From positions 13,489,896 to 13,553,895 of the forward strand of contig OY992837.1 of NCBI GenBank assembly GCA_963921425.1: a DNA stretch of 64,000 nucleotides, given 5' to 3'. Positions 1 through 12,655 of this stretch are shown here, one piece after another. This DNA is from Dryas octopetala (Eukaryota > Streptophyta > Magnoliopsida > Rosales > Rosaceae). The position numbers and the translations under genes are program-made. Each line of letters opens with the position of its first letter. Position 1 is the first letter of the stretch. The notes beneath the pieces were generated by a model. That model was not told the origin of the DNA. It worked only from the letters and a program-made list of their open reading frames with translations, and made no database searches.

Positions 1-2
1 TT

Positions 3-3000
3 CAAATTGATGCCTCAGAAGCATGCCTCCATAAGATGTTGCCGCTGGTATGTTATTATTTTTGTTCATGCCCTTGAAATAATGATTTAACATTCCATTT
101 GGGTCAATAAATTTTTTCCATGTTCAATCTTGATTCTTGAGTAACTGCTCTGGAGCTCATTGTTGACTGGTACATGAGATTTATAGGGTCCTGAATGTGT
201 CTTGGCTTTTGTAGGTATTTTCTCAGGATAAATCCATCTATGAAGCTGTGGAAAATGCCTTCATTAAAATTTACATAAAGAAAAACCCAGTAGAAACGGC
301 CAAGAACCTTATGAATCTTGCCATAGAATCAAATATTGGAGATCTAGCTGCTCTTGAGTTTATAGTTGGTGCTTTGGTGTCCAAAGGTGATATATCCACT
401 GGTGCGGTATGTTCACTTTCAATTCTCATACTAATATTTTGCTTATGTTAGTTGAAAGCTTCCAGTTATGTGAGATTTAATTGAAAATATTTCCTTATTC
501 TGCATACAAAAGATCCACATATTCTTGATGCTTTCAGCTTGACAAACTAAAATTGTTTTGCTTAGGCAAGCAGAAGCCAAATTTTGTTAAGTTATAAAGT
601 TGTTGTTGGCATGTTTGTAATATTGACATTAATATAAAATGTCAACTAAGACAAATATCATATAAAAATTTCACATATGTAAAATTTTATAACTCAGTTG
701 AAGTTTTAAAGAAAGTGTTTTCAATGGAGAAAATAGTTTTCCTATTCCCCCTTACCAAGTGGGTTTATATAAACACTTTGTAATATATTTGCTATCATGA
801 TTGGTTCAGCGACATTTTCCCTGCATGTAAGCAAGTATATACATACACATAACAATTGAATCTCATTGTGATTCCCACAGATACTACTTGGAGAGAAAAA
901 AAAAAAATTCATACCAACAGGCAACCTTAATATTGATTTTAGAGCATGGGTCTATGTTTCTTTTTTGTATGATTGTTTTTGCAGATATCAGCATTATGGG
1001 ATTTATTTTGCTTCAACATAAGTGGAACTACTGCAGAGCAAAGTTGTGGTGCGTTGTCTGTCCTTTGCATGGCAGCAAAATCATCCACTGCAGTTCTTGG
1101 CTCTCATTTACAGGACATTATTGATATTGGATTTGGTCGTTGGGCTAAAATTGAACCTTTGCTTGCTAGGACAGCATGCATTGCCCTTCAAAGATTGTCT
1201 GCAGAGGATAGGAAAAAGTTGTTGTCTAGTAATGGAAGCCGGGTTTTCGGTATTTTAGAAAGCTTAATTACTGGTTTTTGGCTTCCAGAAAACATATGGT
1301 ATGCTGCTGCTGACAAAGCCATAGCTGCTATATATACACTCCATCCAACTCCAGAAACATTAGCTGCCAATCTAGTGAAAAAATCCCTTGGTTCTGCATT
1401 TGATTGTAGTGGAGGTGAGGAGTTGCAGAATGAAATCAGCAGTGGTACTACTGGCATACTTACTACAGTTCAGGTAGCAAAGCTTAGTAGATATCTCTTT
1501 GTTGTAAGTCATGTTGCCATGAACCAGCTGGTATACGTTGAATCCTGCCTTCGGAAGGTTCAGAAACAGAAAATTGGGAAAGAGAAGATGGATTCTGATT
1601 TTCAGCATGCTAATGGTACAATACCTGTTGATACCCCAAAGGTGAGATTGAATATTGCATAAGTAATCAATCAATGAAATAGGGTATTGTTATTAGCAAT
1701 TATTCAGTATTTTTTTTTTTCTAAATTTATCTTTGTTATAATAAATTTTACTGAGTTTGAAGTATTTTTCTTTCATGCCATCCTGCAGGAAGATGGTATC
1801 AGTGCTGAGCTGGGCCTTGCTGCCTCTGAAGATGCAATACTTGATACACTCTCTGAAAAAGCAGAAAAAGAAATAGTTAGTGGTGGTTCTTCTGAGAAGA
1901 ATTTGATTGGACATTGTGCAACTTTCTTGACAAAACTATGTAGAAATTTTAATTTGATGCAAAAGGTAATTCCCGTTGCCCCCCCCCCAACCCACCAAAA
2001 CAGAAAGAAACAAGAGCTTAATGTCATAATTTCCTTTGGTTTTCTATGAAATTTAAATCATGATAAATGAATTCATCCTCGTAGATTAGCTATATAAGAA
2101 ATAGGCCTTTCTGGAGGTGATTGAAAATATGAAATTTTATAACTTTTTTTTTTTTTTTCAAAAACTTATGAGTGATGTCATATATGTAATTACAATTTAG
2201 TTTGTAACTTTGTATGTACTATTATTTTTAAATTTAAACATTGCAAGTGCATTTCTTCGATATAATGTGTTTGTGCCTTCTTATCATAAAAATTTACATT
2301 TAAATTTTATTTTAACTAATTCAATATATTGACTGACTGCTGTATCCTTTCAGTATCCGGAATTACAAGTGTCTGCAATGCTTGCTATGTGTCGGTTTAT
2401 GATTATTGATGCAAATTTCTGGTGATCTCTCTGTCTCTCTGTCTCTCTCTCTCTCTCTCTGTCTCTGTCTCTCTGTGTCTTGCAAATGCATGTGCATGCA
2501 TGTATTTAGAAAAATCAAACATGATCTCTGACTTTTAAGTGTAATTTCCAGTGATGCAAATCTCCAGCTTCTCTTCACAGTTGTGGACAGTGCACAATCA
2601 GAAATTGTTCGTTCCAATTGCACAATTTGTCTAGGAGACTTGGCAGTTCGGTTCCCTAATCTGTTAGAACCATGGACAGAGAATATGTATTCCAGGTTAC
2701 AGGACCATTCAGTTTCTGTTAGGAAGAATGCTGTTTTGGTGCTTTCACACCTTATACTAAATGACATGATGAAGGTCAGAGAGACTGGCTGGGCAATGCT
2801 GCTTGTTCTTTTTATTTTCTTATGATAAGTGGGCTCTCATTCTGGCTATTGTGTGATCAGGTTAAAGGTTACATAAATGAAATGGCTATACGATTAGAAG
2901 ATGAAGATGAGAAGATTGCAAATCTGGCTAAACTATTTTTTAACGAGTTATCCAAGAAAGGTAAATTTTGATATCCATCCAGTAACATAGTTTTGGCACT

Positions 3001-5327
3001 ATCATTTTTCTTTTGGTCTTATGAAATTTCCTTTTAAAATGACTACAATTTTTTTCACCCCAATTATGCCTTCAGGGAGCAATCCAATATATAATCTACT
3101 TCCAGATATACTTGGAAAACTATCCAACCAGAATCTGAAGAGAGAATCTTTCTGCAACATCATGCAGTTCTTGATTGGTTCCATCAAGAAGGTACAATTT
3201 ATTCAACCAGTTCCTTTTGGAATTTTTGATTTTATTTACTATTATTGTTTATGAGTTTCTATTAATCTGGAATTTCTGCAGGACAAACAAATGGAAGCTC
3301 TTGTTGAAAAGCTTTGCAATAGGTTTAGTGGAGTTACAGGTAAGCATTTCCCGTATTCTTCCTTTTTTGTTTAAAACAAATTATGATTTGATGGCTCTTT
3401 TCATTTTTTGCCACTTTTCAACTTATGACATTCACACAATTTAAGGTGTAAAATAATAAAGTCACAATGACCTTCATGTGTTAAGCATTTACTTATTGTT
3501 GAAGTGTATAGTATTATACTATCTGACCATTGCAAGTTTTCAGATTGACAACATACCTCATTCTGTCTTTTCGGTTAGATAATGATATTTCTGTTTTATT
3601 GCTCTAGTTATCTGCGACACCTTGCTTTTTTTAGTTTTGCTTTGAGCTGTTTGTCTTCTAAAAAAAAGTTTATAGAGGCTTTGGTACTTGCATATGGAAT
3701 TTCATTGGATATTCTCAATATTGCTTATTCCCTTTCTATTTTCGGTCTGCGAGCCACCTAAAAGTTGAATGTTTTTCCTGGACTTCATGGGAAATACACT
3801 ATTATAAGTTCATCCGTGTCCATTTGAGTCTAATGCCCGCATGATAAAGGTTATTCACGTTATTCCAGGACCAGAAGGCTGTTTCCTGTTCTGCCTCTTT
3901 TAGTTAAAGCTGTTTATTATCTGTAACATCATGCCTGGGATATGGAAGCTGCTTATTCCCGTACCCGCAACCATAATAAACAGTTTCTGAAATTTTCAGT
4001 CACATTTTCTTCATGTTTCTCTGATGTTGTCTTCTTGACAATATATGTTAACGTTGATGTTTTTGCATAGTCGTAAATAATAAAAGTATATTTTTCTTAT
4101 TGGCTAATCTATTGCTGCAGATGTCAGACAATGGGAATATATTTCTTATTGCCTCTCTCAGCTGGCATTCACTGAGAAGGGCATGAAAAGGCTCATGGAG
4201 TCATTCAAGACATTTGAACATGTCCTATCGGAGGATACTGTGATGGACCACTTTAAAAACATAATAAACAAGGTTTTGAATAATCTGCTCTTATAGCATC
4301 CTCTCATTCATAATGTGAAGTGTATTTTTTTTTTTTTTTTCATACATTATCTGAAACAGGGCAAGAAGTTTGCAAAACCAGAACATAAATTGTGCATTGA
4401 GGAGTTTGAGGATAAGCTGAATAAGTTACACTTGGAAAAGAAGGAACTAGAAGTGACAGCAAGAAATGCCCAAATTCATCAACAGAAGATCAGCAGCATG
4501 GAAGCTTTTGTGGTTACTAGGAACACTGGAGATGCTAGTTCAGAATCCGATATTGTTGAAGGTTAGTATCATCAACTTATGTGTAATCAAGATATTGTGC
4601 TTACCAATAGAGTGTGGAATATAAGCTATACAATCTTCTAACAATGCAGAAGTTTGTGATTTGCATCAACCTCTAGGCACAAACATTTCAGTCTTGGGTT
4701 TTAATTAAGTTTTGGTGCTTTTATATGGAATTATGGTAATTTTTGTTAAAGGTTTGGAATTTGAGGACCAAACATCAAAGTTTGGTCTTTCACAGTTTAC
4801 TAGGTTTTCAAGATTTTTTTTTATTATCTTATTCTTTGATGGATATCATTGATATGGCATGTTGAACTGAATGCACAGGATTTTTTGGTTTTATCCTGTT
4901 GCTTCTTTGTACCAAAGAATTCCATGCATGTGTAGTGTGCTTCTGAATCGGTGTGGTTAGGGTCTAACCTCAGGTATTTGGTGTAGAAACAGATGGTGAA
5001 GTCATTGATCCATCTAGTAAAGGGATGATCAAGCCTGTGAATGACTTGTCAAAATCAAGATCTGTAGAGTCAGAAGAACATTCTGGTGCTTCCAGTGAGT
5101 TGACAGAATCAGAACCAGGTGATAATGAAGTTCAATCGCCAAAAGTTAACATCAGAGGTAGTTTAAGCACCACAGCTTTTTGTAAAGTTAATTGTGTTGG
5201 ACATTGGTACTAAAGTGCTACTATGACAGGGCCCTCGAAATCCAAAGCGAAGAAAAGCAATATGAAAGATCAGAAAAGTCATATTTCTTCATCCACAAGA
5301 AGAAATATTAGGTCAAAACAAAGGTAG
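3..5327 (+). CDS. CAP-D2: Condensin complex subunit 1 (CAP-D2), C-terminal part, 5' end outside window
   Basis: HEAT-repeat non-SMC subunit of condensin I, needed for mitotic chromosome compaction in the nucleus. Exons read: 3-47, 215-406, 985-1641, 1789-1965, 2354-2421, 2552-2774, 2861-2960, 3076-3191, 3282-3339, 4121-4272, 4360-4561, 4987-5157, 5230-5327. All introns are GT-AG and all phases close, giving the last 752 residues, roughly the C-terminal half or more of a protein usually about 1300-1400 aa. The Cnd1-type HEAT core is clear in 2552-4272 (for example SNCTICLGDLAVRFPN, then RLQDHSVSVRKNAVLVLSHL), followed by a Lys/Glu-rich coil (4360-4561) and an acidic, Ser-rich tail ending in basic residues (SRRNIRSKQR, stop 5325-5327). 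The end could differ if the GT at 5324 is used as a donor. Family assignment is from recognised sequence; function is known for the family. Confidence 0.93.
2426..2480. repeat. CT-rich microsatellite in a CAP-D2 intron
   Basis: An imperfect CTCT/GTCT tract begins four bases after the splice donor of the exon ending at 2421. It makes this 130-bp intron strongly pyrimidine-rich and is likely to vary in length between individuals. Confidence 0.8.
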
Positions 5328-6381
5328 GGTCTTATTTTGTTTGCTCTTTCTTAGCATGTGGAAAGCATATATTCATTTTAGCAAATTTCTTATAAAAAAA
5401 TATTTGTTTTAGAAAATTAATGCAGTTTTCTTGAGGATTGCTCTTTGATAGCTTTAACACCTTTTCTATGACATAAACATACTGGGTAGTGTTCTTGTTA
5501 GGTATTTAGTATGTTGCCATATTGTGAATTTGGATTATAAATGTTAACATGAATCTACCTAATCAATGGTTTAAATTGACAGTCTAACAACATAACATGC
5601 ATGAGTGGCTAGTTAAAACTTCTTTAAGAATTCTAGATTAGGATGTAGGCAATATCCAGTATTAACATTAATATTAGTTTTAAGTTTTCAACCAAACAGT
5701 TCCTTATCTTATGTACCATATAATACTTTGGAAATCGCTCCACAAACAAGCTTCTTCAAAAGTTAAAAACAAACTGAAAATAAAGCAATGTAAGTTAATG
5801 TGTTAGTGCTGCTCCATTTGCTAGCTTTAATTAAGATCATGCTTTTTGGGTAGGCAGTGTTTCCATTAACTGGCACATTTAACATACCTTTGTAACATTA
5901 TGCAGGTAGAATTGTAGAGTGGTTCACATTAATTAATCTTCTGTGAGTAGAAGCAAGAATCTCCTTTTGTTGTTGACTTGCTTGGAGTCTTTGTAATTTG
6001 CGTAAGGTAATATTTTGGCTGCATTAGTACAACGATAACCAGAACCAAGAAGGGACAGAAAAAAGAGAACCAAATATTGTATTGGTGTAAGAGAAGAACT
6101 ATCTAAAGACAGACATGAGGGTTGTTGTTGGACGACCTACTTTTGCTTGTAGTCTTGTATAGATGAATGAAAGCTGTGGTTATTGAGTATATAATCTTTA
6201 CTCTTATTTGAGACCTAGTCTACCCCAAAAAAAAAAAGCATGGTGCATAGTTTAACCTTTGTTGCAAGCATGCTCATTGTGATTTTGCTACGAGGAAGTA
6301 TGAGCATTGGCTTAGTAGTAAGTGATGGGTCTATACGTAGAGGGACATATTTATAAGGAAACTGCATGCTATGCTCCTTTT
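5328..6381. other. CAP-D2 3' flank, no gene seen
   Basis: AT-rich sequence that should include the CAP-D2 3' UTR. No coding region is recognisable. The part near 6150-6320 is related to 39120-39300 (listed separately). Confidence 0.6.
6150..6320. repeat. Diverged repeat shared with 39120-39300
   Basis: The two stretches share, in order, GATGAATGAAAG-like, ACTCTTATTTGAGA, TTGTTG/AAAAGCATG and TTGTGATTTTGCTA blocks, ending in GTATGAGCATT. The second copy lies downstream of the PPR pseudogene, so this may be flank of the same duplicated array. The similarity was found by eye; its exact limits are uncertain. Confidence 0.6.
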
Positions 6382-7212
6382 GGCCTAATTACATTTATAG
6401 TTTCTGTAATTTGCTTGATTTTTCACCTTCATCCATGTAGTTTTAATTTTGCCAATTAGAAACTTATAGTTTACTAATTTGCAATTGAAGACAATCCGTT
6501 AAATCTATCAAATAAACAAATGGAAAAATTACGTGGTACCATGTGGTGCTCAGAGTCAGATGTTGGCTGTAAAACTGTCTTTTTGGATTTGATTTCAAGT
6601 GTGCCTTAATATTTAATGGTCGTCTTCCTCGTTGGTTCCACTGTCGTTGTGTCTCATCAAATATTTGGTGAGCTACCATATAAGAATGAAAAATATGTGC
6701 AAACACGACGGAGTGAGGGGTCCGTGGACCGTAGTCATGACCTTCAAAATTGTATAATATATGCCTTAAAGTTAGATATGTATTTCAATTTATGTTCTTT
6801 GTTAATTTGATAGTATTTGACCGTCTTTTAAAGTATTATTTGCTTGTGTGGAAACTATAAAATCAACGCAATTTTTTACATAGTCTGTTACGAGGCATTC
6901 ATCCTAGATTTTGTTAAAGGCATTTTTGTAAATTAAATACCATTTTCCCACCCAAATTATCCACATATGTCATTTCACAAGATATATGCTCCAATAGAAG
7001 TTAAGGTGGATTTCTTGTCACTTGCCACATAAGAAAACTTAGGTTCTATAACATCCATGTAAACGCTAATACCTCAAAAGAGTGATCACATTAACAAATG
7101 ATATAAATCAAAAGACGAACATAATGTTAGGGTATACATTGTAAAGTTTTAAAGATCAAGGTGCAAAATGAAAAATGACCTGAACGTTGGAGCATATAAA
7201 GTGTAATAAACC
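6382..7212. mobile_element. Possible degraded TIR element (non-autonomous, Mutator-like?)
   Basis: The left end begins GGCCTAATTACATTT and continues into a block resembling TTTCACCTTCATCC. The reverse complement of the right end begins GGTTTATTACACTTTA and continues TTTTTCATTTTGCACCTTGATC. These look like old, diverged terminal inverted repeats about 830 bp apart. I see no clean target duplication and no transposase, so this is tentative. Confidence 0.35.
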
Positions 7213-8265
7213 TTTGCTTATATTTATCCATCTCTCTAGCTTCTCTCACATAAATCAAAAACTTAGCAAAAGCATTAAAAAAAATCATGCATATCTAATC
7301 TCTGGAACGAAGAAGACTTGGTTTAGTATAATGATGGAAGGAATCAAATGTGGTGGTGGTGGAGTTGAAGGGACTGGAGGAGGGAGTTGGCATGCAGTTC
7401 AGTGCCCATCCTTAGAGGACAACCCAAGTGGGATCTATGTATTTTGCCTCCAATAGAAGCTTGGAAAGCTTGTATCTTCCTGTTGGGGCAATTTTTTGTG
7501 GAATGTAGATTGTACAACAGCCCAATTTTTTGAGTAAGTGGAACTAGGTGCTTGCTAAACCCAATAGGAAGATTTAACAATTATAATTTTTTTTAAAAAA
7601 ATATTATAAAAGTAATTTTTCTTTCTGGTTGATCAAAATTATAAAAAGCTCTTTTAAATTTTCTTTAGGATAATTCCAAGCATAATTTGTACCTTTAGGC
7701 GGCGACAAACTATCAAGAAACAATATCTATCAAAATTATATCAATGTACACAGTACAAGTTATTTTTAATTATTAAAAGCATGAATAATTTTCCAAATTA
7801 TAGGAAAAACATGATTGAACCTATGATTTGCAGAGAAGGCATGATGATGGCATGGCTAAGAAAGGTAGCATGGAGAGGGTTGTGGTGATGGCATGGCTAG
7901 GAAAGAAAAGAGTGGTACGCTTGCTCTCCCCTTCTCTCTCTGAATGAATTCTCCTTTGGTTGAGGTCTCTATTTATAGAGAATTTTGGGGGCTTTTGTGT
8001 AATAACAGGAAATATGGGATAAAAGGTGTAAATACCCTTTTTTAAGGGATGAACTGTAAGGTTTAGTTCGGTTTAGTTCCTAATTAATCAGCCAATGGGA
8101 TGAAATAGACGAGTAGTATTATGTTTCTATTTGCCTACCCATTAGTTTCAACAATCAATGGACTTGGGTTTTAGGCCCCCCAAGTAGCCCAAAACTATCA
8201 TTGTTTGGATCCCCTTTTGTAGCCATCTGACAAGTCCCGGTAGCATGGACGTGGCTTGGATCCCC
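7213..8265. other. Intergenic, nothing recognised
   Basis: No gene, RNA or element is recognised. A short direct repeat GGATCCCCTTTTGTAG occurs twice near 8205-8275, just before the PPR remnant. Confidence 0.5.
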
Positions 8266-8410
8266 TTTTGTAGACCCTGCTTTGTTGCCATTGATAAAAA
8301 AATCATTATGAAGTTAATATGTATCTTCAGAATAGAAAGTTGATACAGATCCTTCTCACCATCACAGTGAACTTTGAAACTTCAGCACCTTTTACAACAA
8401 TGAAAGTATC
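8266..8410 (+). pseudogene. PPR gene 3'-end remnant (copy 1)
   Basis: This stretch matches the end and 3' flank of the PPR pseudogene at about 38218-38352: the LLPLI-coding end (CTTTGTTGCCATTGATAA), then ATTATGAAGTTAATATG, then GATCCTTCTCACCATC and CTTTTACAACAATGAAAG. The intact PPR gene at 18195-20063 has a more diverged version of the same end. Only the last few codons and the 3' flank remain here. It marks a lost PPR gene on the left side of the intact SSL gene. Confidence 0.75.
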
Positions 8411-9650
8411 ATTTGTGCTATTTATTAATCAATCATGTGCAATTGCAATGTCAGTTTGTGGTTAAAATTCCTCAAATGTTGAAACTTCTTTGCATTTTTT
8501 GTTTCGTGCAAGAGAGAATATACTGTCACTTAAAGGTTCATGGCTACTTCCACTGCATGCCTGTTTATTTATTAAATCCATTTTTTCGTGGATCAACCTA
8601 TGCATCAAAAGAAATCGATGGCTCGCTTTTGTTTGCAGATCCTTTTTTATCTAGAGAGGAATTCCTTTATTAAGGGTTACAGTACATGTTGAACTAGTAT
8701 AATAGTTACTCGATTCGAAGTTCTATATGAGTAACATAAATAAAACTCTCATTTTATTTTTGTTTATGGAGTTATATACCATTTAGTAGCTTTCACTGCA
8801 GGACATGTTGAACTTGTATGATAGTTACTAGATCTAAACTTCTATATGACTAACATAAATAAAATTCTCATTTTCTTTTATCTCTGAAGTTGTATACAAT
8901 TTATTAGCTTTTGTTGCAGGACCAGAGACTTGTAGATAAACTCTCATATGTTATTGTTGGTTGGTGCAAAAAGGTGGGACAGTAACTGAAAATTGAAGTG
9001 CTTTTAAAGAAGATTGGATTCTTGGGGAACTAGTGAATCTCAGTTTTTTAGTTTGTCTCCAAAGGTAAATATTCCGCTATTAATCATACTTTCTTGCTAA
9101 TTGAACATGTATTGAGAAATCTAAACAGAAAATTGGCATTGCATTCAGTTTTCAGTTTTTCTGTACCATCTTTTGTCCTGGACTCTGGAGTAATAAGTGG
9201 TTGGCACTTGGCAAGCTTTTAGAACAGAAGCTAGTAATGTTAAGAACTGCTCTTTGTTGTGTTTTATGGTGCATTTGGGGGAGCGAAATAGGGCACATTT
9301 ACGAGATACGGAATTGATGTGTTATGCTGAGAGGGCAATGCTTGAAAGTTCGTAGATGAATTCCCAAGATATTGGAGATGTACTGAAAGTGCAGAGTGAA
9401 GAAAGTTTATGAGTACCTTTACCAAGAAGCTATGTTTTTCAAGAGGTTTTTTAAGCTTAACTTGTTGTTGGTGAACCATTATTTTATGCAGAAAAGTGAA
9501 AAGTTGACTGCAATGCTGCACTATCTTCATAATCAGCATTCAATGTGACATGTTTACTTAGCAGAATACAGGTTTGAGTTTCTCTTATTCTTTTCCTTAG
9601 AGAATCATAATTAGTATTTGCATTTTTTAAACATTGGATTTGTTTTTACT
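8411..9650. other. Sequence downstream of PPR remnant, no gene seen
   Basis: AT-rich, with several GCAG and GGTAA junction-like sites (near 8920, 9065, 9490, 9570) that would suit the spliced 3' UTR of the lost PPR gene. No protein similarity is recognised. Confidence 0.4.
8685..8922. repeat. Imperfect 119-bp tandem duplication
   Basis: Two adjacent copies with a period of 119 bp begin CATGTTGAACT at 8685 and 8804. Both carry ATAGTTACT, TTCTATATGA and TAACATAAATAAAA in the same order, and both end close to a GCAGGAC sequence. Confidence 0.75.
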
Positions 9651-9790
9651 TAAGTACTGAACAACTAATAGTTGTCTTGGGTCCTCAACTATATATGAAA
9701 CTTTTTCTTTTTGGTTGATAACAAAATATGAAACTTCGAATGAAAGGAAATGAACTTTACTTTTATTGTATAGCATTTTAAATTTAGAGT
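9651..9790. repeat. SSL 3'-flank segment duplicated at 15497-16030
   Basis: Blocks CTAATAGTTGT, TTTTGGTTGATAACAA, AAAGGAAATGAA and TTATTGTATAGCATTTTAAA occur here uninterrupted. They recur in the same order at 15497-15574 plus 15968-16030, where a MITE splits them. This extends the SSL duplication history to a third site. Confidence 0.8.
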
Positions 9791-9876
9791 TTCAAATATA
9801 TATCACTTTTGTTAAAAGTCATGTAAATTAATAAGAAAAAACTAACACCATAAACGAAAAAAGGGGAGAAAAACCC

Positions 9877-11691
9877 TTAAATTTTATGCTTTCCTGCAAA
9901 TGGCATATTTATTGATCCAATCCAAAGAGTTCCATCCTTCTCCTCCACTTCACTAATAGACTTCCATCTATGCCCACTTGTGTCTTTAAGCATTTCCAAC
10001 ACAACACCTTCCTCACTCAACCTGATTGCCAATCCCCTGCTCCCTGTCCATTTTGCCACATATGAATAAGCTTTCATAATGTTCAAAAAGGGCAGCTTAA
10101 GCAGTGTATTTCCTATCAATGGATATGAAAGAACCCATTTCAAAATCCACAGCCTTCTTGAGTGAATTGCCACCCAAAAGCCCCCTCTAGGACTCCTCTT
10201 GATGTTGTCTGGAAATCCTGGAAGCTCAGCAAAGACTTCGAATGCTCCGGCTTTCGACGTTTTCAACCAGTACCTCATGATCCTGCAAGGAGTGGTCTCT
10301 GCAACTAGGATGAAGTCTCCATTTTTGCTCAGTGCCACCCCATTTGGGAATGAGAGGTTTTCAAGAAGAACATCTACTTGTTTGCTTTCAGGGTCATATT
10401 TCATTAGCCTTCCAGTTTTGTCCCCACTTAATATCACAGAGATGTAATTCCTGAAAAATTATGACAAGTGCACAACTTACTTGCTTAGCATTGTAGGGTT
10501 GGAAAATTTGTGCACCAACGTAGCTGAGTAATTCACAGCATAACTATTGGTGTTTTGTTTATGTATGTAATATATATGTACATATCATGTTTATGTAGTT
10601 ATTATATTACATCAAAAAATGCAGCTCAAATCTAATGACCATTTTTATGGAATAAAGTAGAGACATAAGACTGGGGAGGAGGTGAGCGAGAGTTAAGCTC
10701 TTACTTGGGTGCAGGATTAATACTGTCAATCACTGGAGCTACAAGCCTTTACTTATCTAATGACATTTTTGAAAGATAAGGGCTTTAGCATATGCAAGAA
10801 AAATAACGTTTTAAAGAAATAAGAAAAGCCCAGAACTTTGTTCTGTAGAATTACACTCAAATTCGATCACCCTTCCCCCAAAATATATAGTATAGTTCTC
10901 AAATTAAAAGGAAGTATCTATATACATAGAGGGTATGTGACATTGTACCTTCTCTGATATTGTGAACTGCTATCTGTGAAATACACTGCTCCTTGTTCTT
11001 GATCAATGTCCAAGGCATTGGTAAATCGAATTGGAGTGCCTTGTGCACTTGTCGCAACTGTAGAAGCCGAGCCACCTTCAGGCCCCACAATGAGCAGGCC
11101 CATATAAGCATCAGCAATGTAAAGGTCACCGCTGGTTTTGTTGAAACATAGGCCCAATGGACGCCCACAAATGTGCTCCGCTTGATCGTGTTCATGTGGC
11201 CCTTCACAACCCTCTCTGCTAAATGATAAACCAAGTTTCTACTTAAGCAACTCAATTTTTTCACATGTGCTATCTAGTCAAAAATTGATGAGAAGTCTTC
11301 TAAAATTACCTTTTTTGATGAGGGTTAAACTATTTTAGTTCAAAATATAAAGTCTTACTTTTAGTATAAATTGATACCTGTTTGGAGAAGTTAGAGCGAA
11401 ATTGATCCATTGGTGTTTGTGTTGTTGCCATTTGACTATCCTGCCATCTGAGACTCCAGTATAGGGACCTCCACCAAGAGGATCAAAGGCAAAGCTCTCA
11501 GGGCCAACACCACCACTACCCAACATTTGAACGCCTGCTTCAAACTGCTGCCCAAACTTGTTGTCATTGGAGAGCAGCTTCTGTGCTTCATCTTCTGCAT
11601 GATGAGACCAAAACTTGATGGCGTTGAGAGTAAGCAGAGCTGAGAGGAGAGCACCCATTGTTGCTGCCAACAACAGCTTTGTCCTCATCAT
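9877..11691 (-). CDS. Strictosidine synthase-like protein (SSL, At3g57030/SSL10 type)
   Basis: Six-bladed beta-propeller protein of the strictosidine synthase-like family, usually entering the secretory pathway. Most plant SSLs are thought not to make strictosidine, and their substrates are unclear. Exons (minus strand): 11691-11378, 11215-10949, 10450-9877. The phases close and give 384 aa, a normal length. The N-terminus has a hydrophobic signal or anchor (KLLLAATMGALLSALLTL, about residues 5-22). Family blocks follow: GPESFAFDPLGGGPYTGVSDG, CGRPLGLCFNKTSGDLYIAD, VYFTDSSSQYQRRNYISV, SFPNGVALSKNGDFILVAET and, at the end, GTLWIGSINMPFAGKHKI. I chose the ATG at 11691 because a TATA box lies 60 bp upstream; an in-frame ATG at 11820 would lie before that box. 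A truncated second copy is at 20935-22702. Confidence 0.92.
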
Positions 11692-11750
11692 GCTTCTCTT
11701 GCTTGTCCAGAACACAAGCCAGTTATGAACAGAGCAATGCCACTTACGCC

Positions 11751-11758
11751 TATATATA
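11751..11758 (-). promoter_or_regulatory. TATA box of the SSL gene
   Basis: TATATATA sits about 60 bp upstream of the chosen ATG (11691). The same motif is kept in the duplicated copy near 22762-22769. Confidence 0.65.
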
Positions 11759-12346
11759 CGTGGCCTCCCGCATGTCATACTTGCACCACTTCTCTTTAAC
11801 TCAATCAAATGTGGGCCCACTTCTGTGGATAAAAAAATAAAAAATAAAACAACACTAGTGTTTGGAGTTTCTGCTCATTATTTTTCTTTTTGAGTTTATT
11901 TTGTCTAATATTATGTAGTTTTTATTTTTTATTTAATTTTTTTTCAAGGTAATTATGAATGATTCTAGGCATTTCTAGCTCTTTTCCTTCATTAGAAAGG
12001 AAAATAAATTTTAAACACTAAACTTGAAACATCAATTACTTACCTACATTTTAAAATGGGGAGCTTTAGGGGGTGGACTTTAGTTGGGACCTTTCAGCTT
12101 GAACTTAGCTACGTCTTCTCCATCTGGTGGACTTTAGTTGGGTTGGTTCAGTCACCGAACTTTAGTTGGGTTGATATGTAGTTTATTTGTTTATTTGTGG
12201 GTTTAAGAGGTGATGTGGATCTGATTAATTAATTTGTTTGGTTGCTTTTGATTGCAGAAGCTTTAATTTTGGTTTATTTAGATTTGATTACATGTTTAAG
12301 AGTGACAACCTATTATTGTGTTTTTTACATTCCTTTAGGCTATGAT

Positions 12347-12377
<31 letters not shown>

Positions 12378-12394
12378 CATATTGAATGATTGTC

Positions 12395-12655
12395 ACTGTC
12401 AGATCGTAGTAATAGGTGATTATTACTGCAAAGCAGTAGCAATAAGTAATTGTTACTATCAAACAATAACAATACCTGATTATCACTGCAAGACAGTAGC
12501 AATAAGTGATTATTACTGACAGGTAGTAGCAATATATAGGTAATTGTTACTATTAAATAATAACAATACATGATTGTCACTACCATGCAGTAGCAATAAG
12601 TAATTGTTACTATCAAACAATAACAATACCTGATTGTCACTGCCAGACAGTAACA
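12395..12655. repeat. 30/60-bp minisatellite with internal dyads
   Basis: Alternating units contain CAGTAGCAATAAGT, AATTGTTACTATCAAACAAT and TGATTATCACTGC, repeating every about 30 bp with a 60-bp higher-order unit. Read on the minus strand it gives a meaningless 10-residue repeat. Copy B of the surrounding duplication lacks it. Confidence 0.8.

Noticed and set aside
11691-11820. N-terminal extension of the SSL protein starting at 11820
   Set aside because: It would begin upstream of the TATA box at 11751-11758 and read into sequence unlike SSL N-termini; the ATG at 11691 gives a proper signal anchor.
12377-12640. Open frame on the minus strand coding an LLLL/NNH-type 10-residue repeat
   Set aside because: It is the translation of a 30-bp minisatellite with no start context and no homolog in mind.
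12395-12655. CRISPR-like spaced repeats
   Set aside because: The units are contiguous and inverted in part, with no unique spacers, and this is a plant nuclear sequence.
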